Shown one piece after another: positions 1-11,300 of a stretch of 64,000 nt of DNA; position 1 is the first letter of the stretch; each line of letters starts with the position of its first letter. A model generated the notes under the pieces. The model searched no databases. It was given only the letters and a program-made list of their open reading frames with translations, and was not told the origin of the DNA. Location: contig JASBNA010000027.1 in assembly GCA_038087015.1 (NCBI GenBank), forward strand, positions 124,001-188,000, written 5' to 3'. This DNA is from Cerrena zonata (lineage: Eukaryota > Basidiomycota > Agaricomycetes > Polyporales > Cerrenaceae). A program made the translations under genes and the position numbers.

Positions 1-1410
1 GTTAGTCGAAAATTGGTTAACTTCGATAGTATTGATTTTCAGCTTATGGTTTAATCAAGTAAATGGTTTACTCCAGCCTCTGCAAGATGATTTCTATACT
101 GAACCATCCAACATCTCAGCTTATAAGCCGGGGGAAGTAATTAGAAAAAGGTCAATGCCCCAAGAACTTTCTCCTTATTATCCAGCTTCTTCCAGAAAAG
201 TATATCAAATTGTTTATTGTTCCCAAGATTCTTTTGGTAAAGCAGCTGCTTATGTTGCTACCGTTTTTGAGCCAGATAATAATCCAGACCCTTCAAAGCT
301 TCTTGCTTACCAGGCCATTGAGGATGCTGCAGATCCTGATTGTGCTCCATCGTATACTTTCGCTGCTAATACCACTTGGGTTAATGCAAATGGTAAATTC
401 GAGTTATTATACATTGAACATGCTCTACAACAAGGTTATTACGTTGTTGCACCTGATTATGAAGGGTTAAATAATGCATTTTGTGCCAATAAAAAAAGTG
501 GTTATGCAACTCTTGATAGTATTAGAGCAGCTAAAAACTTTGATGGAACAAAAATTGATCAAAATTGTAGTATTGTTACTTGGGGATATTCTGGGGGTTC
601 TATTCCTGGATTATGGAGTTCAGTTTTGGCTGAATCTTACGCTCCTGAATTAAATATCATTGGTGCTGCAATTGGAGGAGCGGTACAAAATACTACCTCT
701 GTTGCCCTTGCAGTCGATGGTACTTATAACGCTGGTATTGCAGCATTAGCCATTAAAGGAATGATGAATGAATACCCTGATGTGGAGGATTACATTTATA
801 ATGAAGCATTAAGAAAAGATAAAATAGCTGATTTCAATAGAACGTCCGAAGTTTGTTTATTAGCGTCAATGATCGTATTTTATAATGATAATTTCTTGCA
901 GTCGGTGATGATCATATTTTAAAGAAGGGGTTAAAGCATTAACAAGGTGGCCCAGTTAAAAGAATCACCGAAGAAAATGCAATTGATCTTGAAAATGACC
1001 CATTACCAAAATTTCCAATTTTCCTTTACAGCGGTAAACATGATATTGAAGCACCATTAGAGCAAAATGCTGAGTTAATTTATGAAATTTGGTCTGAAAG
1101 AAATATTAATTCTTTAGAATTTGAACTTGATTCAATTGCAAATCACGAAGCTGGACTTTACTTAGGAGGACCTGCAGCATTTGCCTGGATCGAAAATGTT
1201 TTCAATAAAGGACCAGTTGTTAAAGGGTCTGAGAAGAAAGAAAGATTAACAAGTTTACTTTATCCTGGGGTTGACCATAATATTGTTAAATTGACCTACC
1301 AGGCATTGCAACAAATTCAAAGGAATGGCTTACCCGATATTTTATCTGAACTTGAAGGTAGTCTCATTGGTAACATACAACAAGCTATGAAAGTTATTAA
1401 CTTACTCTAA
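1..1410 (+). pseudogene. Secreted lipase (Candida LIP family), 5' cut by window edge and internally broken
   Basis: The frame is open from base 2, so the true start lies left of the window. The first visible residues form a hydrophobic signal-peptide-like stretch ending near VNG. The alpha/beta-hydrolase nucleophile elbow GYSGG is encoded near 580-597. Frame 2 stops at 920-922. Recognisable lipase sequence then continues in frame 1 from about 943 to a TAA at 1408-1410, including a YSGKHD segment (candidate catalytic Asp), ANHEAG (candidate His) and a GGPAAFAWI segment. A further TAA at 940-942 lies in that second frame, so at least two lesions sit within about 40 bp. Such enzymes release fatty acids from extracellular lipids. 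Whether this is a decayed paralogue or a sequencing fault cannot be told here; total length would be normal for the family (about 460 residues). Confidence 0.75.
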
Positions 1411-1680
1411 TTTAATTCCCCGATATCTCTTCAATTCTATTTATTTATATATGTATTATTAATAAAGCTACATTCAGTAATAAGAAATAACATGATTAAA
1501 TTGAAGTATGTAAATATTAACCAGAAGAAATGAAAATCGCTAAAAATACAAGAACAAAATCAGAATCCGAAATACTGGACAAAGGGAAATGACATACCCA
1601 TTCATCCAAATTCAAAGCCATGGAAACGGGCTAAAGCAGAATTTAAATCATTTTCGCTAGCGTTCCATCTTACCATGAGC

Positions 1681-2148
1681 TTAAAAGTCTAAATACAATA
1701 AACCATCACAGGTAATTTTAGAAGCCTCCTTGACTGAGGAATCTAGAGACTCAACTTCTTGAAGAATCTTCTGTTTTTCTTCGGGACTAAGGACGTAAGG
1801 ATATTGCTTCCCCTGGATACCTTCTTGTTGTTCATGGGCTAAAGCAGTTCCATTTTCTTCATTAGTAGTTTGGGGTTGTAAACTATTGGTCAGATATGAA
1901 AGGTTGGCCGCTGGAATTGTACCGTTACTCACAACAGGATCACTCAAAAACGTGGAAACATCAATTAGGTTATCATTCAAATCATTAACTATCCCATTTA
2001 GTTCTTGTTGTCGCTGCTGCTGTTTTAATAGCTCCTCTTGAATATTCTCGTCGGAGTGAAGATGCTGGTTGCCCAATAATGAGCTTCTTTCATTGAATTC
2101 GTCCTCATTATCGTAGTCTGGACGTATGCACGAGAGACAGAGACCCAT
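1681..2148 (-). CDS. MEH1: Meh1/Ego1, lipid-anchored subunit of the EGO (Ragulator-like) complex
   Basis: I chose the ATG at 2148 because it gives an N-terminus MGLCLSC: Gly2 is a myristoylation site and Cys4/Cys7 are palmitoylation candidates, as in Meh1/LAMTOR1. An upstream in-frame ATG would bury that signal. The product is 155 aa, near the about 184 aa of S. cerevisiae. A Gln/Glu-rich helix is followed by a conserved core around ELNGIVNDLNDNLIDVS, similar to yeast Meh1. Known role: it anchors the EGO complex and Gtr Rag GTPases to the vacuole for TORC1 control and microautophagy. The gene is divergent from the F-box gene; Rap1-like and CACGTG motifs lie 120-170 bp upstream. Confidence 0.8.
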   Translation of the reverse strand: MGLCLSCIRPDYDNEDEFNERSSLLGNQHLHSDENIQEELLKQQQRQQELNGIVNDLNDNLIDVSTFLSDPVVSNGTIPAANLSYLTNSLQPQTTNEENGTALAHEQQEGIQGKQYPYVLSPEEKQKILQEVESLDSSVKEASKITCDGLLYLDF

Positions 2149-2270
2149 TCTGCTAGCCTCCAATGATCTTTAGTTAGCTCTATATGGTAAAGAAATACCC
2201 TGCTTCTTATACCCTAAGCTCTTTCCTCCCAGTTTTGGTTTTGTCCAAAAGGGTAAATGACGAAAAAATT

Positions 2271-2302
2271 ACACCCGTACCCTTCAATTACACCCATACC
2301 CC
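2271..2302 (+). promoter_or_regulatory. Two Rap1-like sites
   Basis: ACACCCGTACCC at 2271-2282 and ACACCCATACCCC at 2290-2302 match the Rap1/RPG-box consensus ACACCCRTACAYY in the core. Their starts are 19 bp apart, about two helical turns. They lie upstream of MEH1 together with a CACGTG box. Binding is inferred from motif only. Confidence 0.5.
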
Positions 2303-2636
2303 AGCTTATCGCACGTGACCATATATTTGCACTAAAAAAATTGCAACCACTGCTTGAGTCATCGAGCGATAAGATTAGGCTGAACGGAAGAGGTCTGAGA
2401 CTGATTAGAAGATCCGATGACACGAAGGATAGAGTTACGGTTAAAGTTGATTTGTATTGTAAACGAAGCGAATATCATCGCCCTTTCTGAGTCAGTGCAG
2501 GATGTTCCGTCTGCTGTATACACAGGGCAAATTTCAAAGGTCATATGAAACTTTTATCCGAAGTGAATTGCTAGCAAAAGTCACATCATCACAAGATGAC
2601 TAAGAATATAAAAGCATGTATATAAACATCCATAAG

Positions 2637-2658
2637 TATATATATATATATATATATA
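2637..2658. repeat. TA dinucleotide microsatellite
   Basis: About eleven uninterrupted TA units in the promoter side of the F-box/LRR gene. Confidence 0.9.
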
Positions 2659-2889
2659 AATATACTATACATGTATATGTACTGCTAAAGGTTAGCTGCA
2701 AGTATCACAGTATTGTCTTATCTTTCGTTTTTTAAAGGTGCACGGGCCAGGGTATCAGTTATAGTGGTTATCTTCTGCAACCGTTACTGTTATAGTAGTT
2801 ACTAGAAATTGTATTGCTTTCTGATCAGATCAACTTAAAAGAAGCTTATTTTGTATTAGCAGCTATTCCCAAACACACCAAGAGTAAGG

Positions 2890-4237
2890 ATGGCACAAGT
2901 ATTATTCCAACTTCCAAAAGAGCTTTTGGTTCACACGTTATCATTCCTCCAACCCGATGAATTAGCATCCAGTTTTGGACTCCATGAGTTATTATACGCT
3001 GATGATGGTGATCCGTTTACCCAGATAAGACAGTTGGCATTATGGGCTAAATATCTGGATCGAAACGTTGCAATGAGTAACAATGTTTTTGAAGGATTGA
3101 ACCAACTTGATTTATTGCATTTGAAATACTTGATTAAGTACAATATATTGATTCGCCCAAGAGAGATATCGTTTGTTTTATTTGATTTTACTAACTATGC
3201 TGGTTCATATAAGTATTTTGAAGTGATCAACGCTTATTATCTTGAATATTTGAAGAAATTCACTGATTGCTTTAGTATACAGTTAATTTTGGTTGAAAAT
3301 GTCGAAATTGATAATTACTTGGTCAAATCAATGTTTGAACCATTTAATTTAAATAACTATAAAATCAATTGGTTTACAATTAAATATTTACCAAATTCAA
3401 TGACTGGTAATCAACAGTTTGACTTTGAGGATTTAAATGAACCGAAACGCAGAGTATAGGATTAATGATTTCCTTAAAAATAATGATGGTTTGATGGTTG
3501 AAAATTTGAAATTACATTTATTCAGCTCAAATAACTTATTGCATCATTTAAGAAATGATCCTTCCAGTGATAATGCTTGCTTTTACTGTAATTCCTTGAA
3601 AACAATTGACTTCTCCTATAATAATCTAAAGGACGACGATTTGCAAAATATTAATTTCCCGCAACTGCTCGAATATTTAAACCTTTCTAATAACAACCTT
3701 TGCTTTTTATCAAATCGTAACTTCAATCTAACTTCTTTAATGAATTTGAAGGTTTTGAATATTTCAAATAATAATATCATGCAATTCAACTTTAATACCA
3801 ATCACTTGCCCTCGGATCATAATTACCAATTGGAACACCTAGACTTATCCGGTAACAACCTTACTGATTATCAAGATTTATTCAAAACCAACAATTTATT
3901 TTTCAAAAACTTGATTTCAATTGACTTATCTAGAAACTTGATATCAAAATTATCGTCTTTCCCTTCATTGTTAAAACGTATCAACCTTAATGGTAACCAC
4001 TTGAGCAACTTTATAAAAGAACTCAATGGCGAAATATTTCCTAAAAACTTATTAGAGCTCTATATCAGTTTTTGCAGAATTGTCGGAGAGAAAAATCTTT
4101 ATCCTTTGTTTATTAGTCATTTGATATTTGAAGAAAACCTCTTCAAACTTCGTCTTTTGGAAATCACTGGCGGAACAATTGATTACTCGAATTTCCATTC
4201 CAAGTCTACTTTACCTCTTCATTTACAAGTTTTATAG
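2890..4237 (+). CDS. F-box-like leucine-rich-repeat protein, frameshifted
   Basis: The first frame (2890-3459) starts MAQVLFQLPKELL with an F-box-like helix pair (residues about 7-30). A second frame overlapping it (3437-4237) carries regular leucine-rich repeats of the LxxLxLSxNNL type (for example LEYLNLSNNNL and LEHLDLSGNNL). Neither frame alone makes a sensible protein. Together they resemble fungal F-box/LRR proteins, which typically recruit substrates to SCF ubiquitin ligases. The switch lies between 3437 and 3459 with no GT-AG intron signals. The second frame stops at 4237, and the next frame stays open to 4319 and could be a C-terminal continuation. The specific orthologue is not recognised. 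Confidence 0.6.
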
Positions 4238-4550
4238 AGTAAATACCTTTAATAAAATAAATACCTGGTTGCAAAGGCTGCAAAAAATGCTAAATAATAC
4301 CTTTTTTTTAAACGCTTGACCTATTAGCCAGCTACCATAAGAGATCACCTTATCACTTTCATTCAGCCCATTCATTGCCCATCATTCAATACAACTATCG
4401 TAAGTGATGGTTTCCCTTATTGAATTTAGTGTTCTACTTGTGTTTGACTGTACGGGTTTATACGCTCACCATTTGATAACCTCATCCTCAACTTTATAAG
4501 GGGGTTGCCTATCTTTAACAGCCTAAGACCACCTACTAATCTTGAACAAG

Positions 4551-5177
4551 ATGTCAAAGGCATTGAGTTTATTAGCATTTGAAACCCTTCATAACAAAAT
4601 TTTCCAAGAGTCAACCTCAGTTACTTTAGCAAAGTTCAATGATTTAACAGAATCATCATCACTGGACTATCCAGAAAATGCTCCTCTTTTCATTACTTGG
4701 AATAAATCGGGCCAGTTAAGGGGATGTATTGGAACTTTCCAATCTTTACGTATTGAAAATGGTGTCAAACGTTTCGCTCTCACCAGTGCTTTAGATGATC
4801 CTCGTTTTCCTCCAATAACTAAAAAGGAGTTTCCCCTGTTATCAGTTTCGGTGACTTTATTAGACAATTTCACGCCTATAAGTCTGCCTCTTGATTGGCA
4901 GATTGGCTTGCATGGTTTGAAGTTACAATTCGAAAAGAATGACGAATATTACTCAGGGACTTTTCTTCCAAGTGTAGCGGAAGAGCAAGAGTGGGATCAT
5001 AAAACAACCCTTTATTATCTTCTTAAAAAGGCAGGCTACGATTTTGCAGTGAAATCCAAAGTCATTGAGTTCTATGAAGATGGCCTTCAAGAAGGTTGGC
5101 TTCAATTAGAAAGATACGATGGTTTAAAAAATCATTTAGATTATGACGAATTTATTAAAATTAGAGACAAGGCATGA
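4551..5177 (+). CDS. AMMECR1-domain protein (YOR289W-like)
   Basis: I start at the ATG at 4551 (MSKALSLL); the longer frame begins at a non-ATG codon. The 208 aa product is almost entirely an AMMECR1 domain, with the hallmark LRGCIGTFQ near residue 55 and later SVTLLDNF and HGL segments. The family is conserved from archaea to human; its biochemical activity is not settled, though the fold suggests nucleic-acid or nucleotide-related roles. The gene converges on the zinc-cluster regulator, leaving about 200 bp between stops. Intact, no oddities. Confidence 0.85.
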   Translation: MSKALSLLAFETLHNKIFQESTSVTLAKFNDLTESSSLDYPENAPLFITWNKSGQLRGCIGTFQSLRIENGVKRFALTSALDDPRFPPITKKEFPLLSVSVTLLDNFTPISLPLDWQIGLHGLKLQFEKNDEYYSGTFLPSVAEEQEWDHKTTLYYLLKKAGYDFAVKSKVIEFYEDGLQEGWLQLERYDGLKNHLDYDEFIKIRDKA

Positions 5178-5375
5178 TTGTCATAAAACAAATTATATGC
5201 TGGTCATTTTCTATGATTATACTTGAATTTTTTCGAAATCCTCAAATACTTCATAATAACATCACTTTTTTATACTTCAATACTACAAATTATACTTTTA
5301 ATATTGTTATACATTATAATCGTAGACAGTTAGAGTTTATATACAAGAATATTTTGAATTTAACCATTGATTATT

Positions 5376-7991
5376 TTAACTATATGAATTCCCGTCTTCA
5401 AAATAGTCCATCAAGGCTTTATCGATCCAATCACAGCCAGTGTCTGAAACAGGTGATATATTTCCCGTTTCCATTAAAACGTCATAATTAATATCACTGG
5501 GTATGACATCGCTATTCAATAGATTATTCAAGTTGACAAGATTTTGTCTTTGTTCATTCTGATAGAAGCTGAATTCGTTAATATATTCAGGCCTTTCTTT
5601 TTGATCAATAGCAAAACCTTGATAATGACTGGCGTCTTCAGAACTATTGGAAGTCGAATTTTGATTCGGTGATGTTGAATTAGTCAAATGATTGCTGAAG
5701 TTAGAATTAGGTGTATTATCATTAATACTATTAGAATTGCTACTAGAATCCTTAGCATGATCATCAATACTTTCAGCCTTAAGACCGAAACTCTTTAATT
5801 GTGATTCGATCTGTGGCAACTCGTCTTTTAGTTTCGAATAAAGTCCAGGACGTAACTTACTTAAAGAATCTCTTATATGTTTAGTCAATCTACCAGATAA
5901 CTTCCAATGTTTAGAAATTGGATAGATAGCCGACAACGACAACTTTATGTATTCAGCCAAAGATGACAAATCATCATTTGTGAACGAAGAACTATCATCT
6001 CCTTCTTGAGATACATGAAGCTTGTTCTCAATCCATATATAAGCACTCAAATGAACCAACGATGCCAATGCTAAAGAGCATGCAAAAAGTGGAGTCCTTT
6101 TCAAAACCCTTGTAGCACTGGTATCAATAAGGACTCTTACAATCGAGTCAGCTGCCTCAATAGTTTTCGAAGTTTCAACTATTGCAATCGCATCACCTTT
6201 AAGTCCGGTCGCAAACTCTCTAGTTTCGTTATAGTCGCCACCAACACACCGTGGAACTTGAGGTGACTTGATTTTCCACAAGTACGAAAAGGGACGATGA
6301 ACGAATATTTTAGCATAGTTAAGTAACAAGATAGATTGATGAACACCCTCATTGACAACACCATGTTTGTTGATCAACAAAGGAGAGTTATACGATGGTG
6401 GATCACTAAGTTTCATTTCCATAGTTGACAATCTAGCATTCAAAGGTGCCAAATGTTTGTCTAAAGGCTGTTTGTTTATGATAGCAAGATTAAGTTTAAT
6501 TGCACTATTAACTAAAAAAGCTGCTTCAGCTCTGCCTTTATAATCGAAAACATGAGCTGGTGGATAGGTTGGATAATTTACTTCACATTCGATTGAGCTA
6601 AAATTGGTTAATGTTTTTCCATCTGCAGATCCAATGATAACATCAAAAAATATAAGCTCCCAAAAGAGCCTTCTTGCCAGATCAGATATACTCTCCTTGG
6701 AAACAGATCGAAGTCTATCTGAATCGTATAGGCGATTATTACGTTCATTGTCAAAAGAGGTTTTCGAGTCGGATGGAGTAAGTAGCTGAGATTTATTTTC
6801 AAAATCATGCTTAGCATCAAGCTTATTGATATCAAATTCTTGAATCATTTTTATAGAAAACTGACGTAAAATCTTACTGAAGTCATGAAGCGCCGAAACG
6901 TGAGCAATAATGGAAACGAGAAGAAGTGATATCAAGGAAACAATATCGAGGGAGTTGTTCTTCTTTATAAGGTCGAGACATTGTACTAATCTATCAGATA
7001 TTAATTCTGAATTATTGGCATATATATCGGTTTCCTGACCCTGAACAATCACTTGCATTATATACAAAAGTTCAAGTTTTGCACTCTCATCTTCAAAATA
7101 TGACTTAAGCTCTTCTTTTCTAGGTAGTAATGGATGAGCGGAATGAAATTTCTCATAATACTTATTTATTATTACATCAGTTTCATTAGCATCTATCTCG
7201 AGCATATTTGAAGGGTCTTTTATGGAAATCCCGACATTCAATTTCTCCAATTCTGAAGGAAGATAAGGAGGCTGATCAAGCCCACCGTTACCACACATAC
7301 AGTTTGGTAATTTTGGAAGACCGTCTTTTTCGAATCTTGGTCTCTTTCTAAGTTGATTAATTTTTATTTCACTATCGTTAGCATCAACCACGGAAGACTT
7401 CAATTTACAACCATTTCCTGAACATCCAGGCTTACTACAGCCACCTGCAATTGGTTTCTGATAGAATGCATCCTTATCAGGGTCGACACCGGGGGCATCT
7501 ATTCTTCTATGAGGTAAATCCTCAATTTCCGTACTTCCTTGTTGGTCGTTATTCTTAGTTTTAGACTTATCAACTTTACTAACACCTCTTTTTCTGGAAC
7601 CACCCCTCTTACTTTGAACATAGGTACAAACAGTCCCCGTTTTCACACATTTCAGACAGCTAGGTAGCTCACCGGAGCATTTGAAGTGCCTTGAACGACA
7701 ATTCAAACATGCCCTAGAAACGTGCTTTATATTGGCTCTTTGTTTCACCGGTGGTAGCAGAAGGTTGATTTCTATCTGACGTTGTCTTTCAGCTTCTAAA
7801 TCTTTATAAATTCCATCATTACTGGACAAAACAGCAGGATTGAATTCTTTCGAATGTAAGGTCTCGTTACCGATCGGTGATTGAGAAATTTCATCTCCTG
7901 GAAATGATGGTGAGGTCTCGTTATGAAGCGATACCTTCACCTTAGTTTGAGTATGGTTATCAGTGCTTTCTTCTGCCGAAGTAGCACGCAT
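5376..7991 (-). CDS. Zn2Cys6 fungal transcription factor
   Basis: The start is the ATG at 7991; the longer frame begins with GTG. The product is 871 aa. A zinc binuclear cluster spans residues 95-122 with Cys95, 98, 105, 112, 115 and 122 (spacing C2C6C6C2C6C), followed by a basic KRGGSRKR tail that should contact DNA. A fungal middle-homology (fungal_trans) region follows over roughly residues 270-650. The C-terminus is Ser/Asn-rich, then acidic, as in activation domains. A second Cys-rich stretch follows the DNA-binding domain (CSKPGCSGNGC, then CMCGNG). Target genes cannot be assigned. A 16-bp tandem repeat lies about 200 bp upstream. Confidence 0.85.
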   Translation of the reverse strand: MRATSAEESTDNHTQTKVKVSLHNETSPSFPGDEISQSPIGNETLHSKEFNPAVLSSNDGIYKDLEAERQRQIEINLLLPPVKQRANIKHVSRACLNCRSRHFKCSGELPSCLKCVKTGTVCTYVQSKRGGSRKRGVSKVDKSKTKNNDQQGSTEIEDLPHRRIDAPGVDPDKDAFYQKPIAGGCSKPGCSGNGCKLKSSVVDANDSEIKINQLRKRPRFEKDGLPKLPNCMCGNGGLDQPPYLPSELEKLNVGISIKDPSNMLEIDANETDVIINKYYEKFHSAHPLLPRKEELKSYFEDESAKLELLYIMQVIVQGQETDIYANNSELISDRLVQCLDLIKKNNSLDIVSLISLLLVSIIAHVSALHDFSKILRQFSIKMIQEFDINKLDAKHDFENKSQLLTPSDSKTSFDNERNNRLYDSDRLRSVSKESISDLARRLFWELIFFDVIIGSADGKTLTNFSSIECEVNYPTYPPAHVFDYKGRAEAAFLVNSAIKLNLAIINKQPLDKHLAPLNARLSTMEMKLSDPPSYNSPLLINKHGVVNEGVHQSILLLNYAKIFVHRPFSYLWKIKSPQVPRCVGGDYNETREFATGLKGDAIAIVETSKTIEAADSIVRVLIDTSATRVLKRTPLFACSLALASLVHLSAYIWIENKLHVSQEGDDSSSFTNDDLSSLAEYIKLSLSAIYPISKHWKLSGRLTKHIRDSLSKLRPGLYSKLKDELPQIESQLKSFGLKAESIDDHAKDSSSNSNSINDNTPNSNFSNHLTNSTSPNQNSTSNSSEDASHYQGFAIDQKERPEYINEFSFYQNEQRQNLVNLNNLLNSDVIPSDINYDVLMETGNISPVSDTGCDWIDKALMDYFEDGNSYS

Positions 7992-8334
7992 TTTGGTATA
8001 ACCCTTGGTTGTAGATATCACAATTATTCAATGGGTCGATAATTTAGCGGAGTTGAATAAAACGAGAAAGTCACTTTCAAACCCCGTACTTTAAAAGAAA
8101 CGAACAAAAAAAAAAAAAAAGAGCAGAGGCACGCTCTAAAAAAGACGAAGTACATACGAATATCCCTTTGAAATGAATGACTGTTCAATAAGGTTCAATA
8201 AGGGAACGGTTCAATAAGGGAACGGTTCGATAAGGGTACGGATGCCTATGGAGAAGAAGAAAGGAGAAGAAATAGACGAATATTAATATATTAGGATGAA
8301 ATCTATAAATACTATATAAATTGAATATGTAGAC
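7992..8334. promoter_or_regulatory. Promoter of the zinc-cluster gene / 3' end of SET1
   Basis: 343 bp with a poly-A run at about 8107-8121 and the tandem repeat at 8183-8240. No gene seen. Confidence 0.6.
8183..8240 (+). repeat. 16-bp tandem repeat, about 3.6 copies
   Basis: The unit is GTTCAATAAGGGAACG: partial copy 8183-8192, exact copies 8193-8208 and 8209-8224, variant copy 8225-8240. Located 192-249 bp upstream of the zinc-cluster regulator ATG. Confidence 0.9.
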
Positions 8335-11300
8335 TTAATTCAAATAACCTTTACAACCAGGAGCACCACAAAGACATCTGATACGTTCTTCATCATTGGT
8401 TTCTCTCTCAAACTTGTAATCATAAGTGAGCTCTTCATTAGCTTCAATGTCACGTAATGCGTAAATAACGATTCTTTTCTTACCTTCGACCTTGATAATT
8501 TTGGCAGTGCAACTTGGGTTACAACAATGATTGATGAATCTAGCGATACCACCCTTTTTAGTTGCATCAATAACGGTATTTTCATCGATTCTGAATAAGT
8601 ATGAAGAACCAATACCGGTCTTTAAGTAACTTTTTTCTCGGTGTTCGGCAACTTGTTGCCTTATGCTTTCACCAACGTATTCAATAATCATTTCTTTTGC
8701 TGCAATTGGTTCCAAAGCATAGAGACCCCAATTATGGATGGCCGATCTTGCAAATGAAACAGGCTTTTTACGTTTAGTCAATGCATTAAGATTTAAAATA
8801 TCAGTTTCACTTCCAATCATTTGTTTCTGTGCACTAATATCAGCTGCAAATCTTCTATTATTAGCTCTATTAACACGAGAGCTTTGGATATTATTATTGT
8901 TTTGATTGGAACTATAGTTCCCAGCTCCACTCTCTTCATCATCATGTTGAACCGTTTTAAGTGGTTTATGTATTTTACGGCGATGAGGTAGATACTCAAT
9001 TTTATCAGCATCCAAAATTTTCCGGTATCCTTCACTTTTGAAAGAACCAGTTTTACATTCCAATCTAGAGCTTAGAGGACCGGTGACTTCTAATCCATCT
9101 TCGGCAGCTTCCTCTGTAACTGAAGAATCCTTAAGATCTTTTTGTTTCCATGCCCAATATTCAATATTTTTGATATGGGAGGCAGGCTTAAAATCAGTGA
9201 ACAATTTCTCGGCCAATTGAACATCTTCTTCATCTCTAATAATCGAACGAAGTCTATCCAAATCAAAGGGATCAGAGTATCCAACGGGTATTTCGTCATA
9301 AACCGGTTGTGGAGTTTCAAATGTTGGTTGGTATTTTTCTTCAATTTTCGAATAGTCAATATCCTCAAACGGTTTCTCATCTTCAACTTCAGATATGGCT
9401 TCGTCCTTCTTATCAACATCCATATCATTGAAACTTTTCTCCTTAGTTTGATCAATAATTACTTGCTCATTATCTTCTTCTTCAGAGGAAGAATCATACA
9501 AGAATGATCTAGTTAGCTTCTTACGCTTGTTTCCCTTGTCCTTCGGAGCTTCAACTTCATATTCTCTCTTCAAATTAGATGGTTGAGGGGTGGCCGATTC
9601 ACTCATTTCGTCTTCAATGTCAGAAACATCACTATCGTCATCATAGTTAAGTGCATGTTGCATTGGTATCAAATTCTTCCTCTTGTTACTTGAAGGTAAA
9701 CTTGAAGGTAAACGATTTGCTTCAGACTTTCTATTAAAACTAGGTAAATTTGCCTTTGCTTGCTGATATTCTTTAAGTCTTCGTTGTTGTTCTTCTCTTT
9801 TGGCAGCAAGAACAGAAAGAGCATTTTGTCTGACTTGAACGGACTTGTCTATGATATTTGCAGATTTCTTAACCTGTTCAGCTGCTTCTTTCTCTTTAAG
9901 TTCTCGAACGAGATCGGGATAATGTTCATGACTCAATAAATCAAGAACCACCGGTGCGATAATTCTTTCTCTAATATCTTTGGCAAGGAATGTTTGAAAT
10001 TCTTTAATTAACATATTTGCAGCCTCATCAACAACATCATGTTGTACATTACGAGAAATATTATTTTCCTTGCTTTCGAATTCTTCTATATGCTTAGTGA
10101 CATCGAAGTTCTCTGGAATTGCTAATTCCATAAACATTTTGAATTCAAAAAATTTTCTACCATCTTCATTATGGAAACAACGATCACATTCTTTGAGCGA
10201 ATTGAAAACAACATAAAAACCAGTTTTATCCGACAAAACTCTTGTCCAATCGTATTTATTAAGAAATCTTTTAACATCCTGTGTTGAGATTTTCATAGTA
10301 GATATATATCTGTCCTGTATCAAGATGTAAGGACGGTCCTTAATGTATTTATTCAAATCCTTAGGTAGCATGATACCAGATACCACTTTATTTCGATGTC
10401 TTATAGAAAGAATAGTTGTATTTGATTTGTATCTGGCAAGTGATGAAGATGAAGAGCTTGATTCTGAAGCATTCATGCTAGAGATAGACGACTTGGAGGT
10501 AGTAACAGAAGAAGCCGATTTGGAAACTTCTCTTCTTTTCTGCTCTTCAATTTCTAACTTTCTCTTGATTTGACGTTTTTCTTCTTCATCTCTTTTGATT
10601 TTTTCTGCATGGAGCCTATCTCTTGCAACGGAAATTTTAGAATCCATCAATTTATTTTCATGATCATTTAATCCGATTTTCAATTCGACTCCATCCACTT
10701 TAGGTTGGTCCAATTTCAAAACTTTTAATAATTTCAAAGCAGATCTCATTGCTTTATCAGGAGATCCCGGGAATGTGAAAGTGGCAATACCAAGAGGGAC
10801 TCCATTTTCCGGATCGTTGATAAATCTCATATTTTTGATTGACTCACCGAAACTGTCAAAAAAATTGACTAGGTATACTTCACTAGTGGTTGTTGGAAGA
10901 TCCCATACAACCAAATCAGTTTTGGGAGGACTACCTAAAGAATCTTTATCATAAGTGAACTTAGGTTGGGGTAATTGTTTGAAAGGAAATTTCTTTGATT
11001 TTTTATTGGGTTTTAAGAAATAATGAGATGCACTGGAACCATTTTTTCTAGGATCTGTTAACGAAGATGAGAGTCCTTCACCATTAAAACGGATTTTCTT
11101 TGATTTTGCTTTTCTTTCTGGTTTTGAAAGTGACTTATCTAACTCAGGATCGTATAAGACTTTATAATTTTTCTTTGGATCAGGAGTAGTATTATAAGGA
11201 ATTTTTTGTTGAAGATTAATATTATGCGTCAATTGAGTGAAATTTTCATCAATTGGATTAATTCCAGTCAACGGATCGGAACCGCTTAACTCCTTTGCAG

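Larger units (their letters stand above)
2149..2889. promoter_or_regulatory. Divergent intergenic region between MEH1 and the F-box/LRR gene
   Basis: No credible gene. It holds two Rap1-like motifs (2271-2282, 2290-2302), a CACGTG with Cbf1-like flanks (2312-2317), and a TA dinucleotide run at 2637-2658 likely to act as a TATA/AT-rich element for the rightward gene. Short overlapping ORFs on both strands here look like chance. Confidence 0.6.

Noticed and set aside
2214..2544. Overlapping ORFs on both strands in the MEH1/F-box gap
   Set aside because: Short, start at alternative codons in part, and show no domain or composition of a real protein; the region reads better as a divergent promoter.
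5174..5491. 105-codon plus-strand ORF after the AMMECR1 gene
   Set aside because: It is an AT-driven frame (Asn/Ile/Tyr-rich) overlapping the 3' end of the zinc-cluster gene on the other strand.
10343..10573. Plus-strand acidic ORF inside SET1
   Set aside because: Antisense shadow of the Ser-rich region of SET1.
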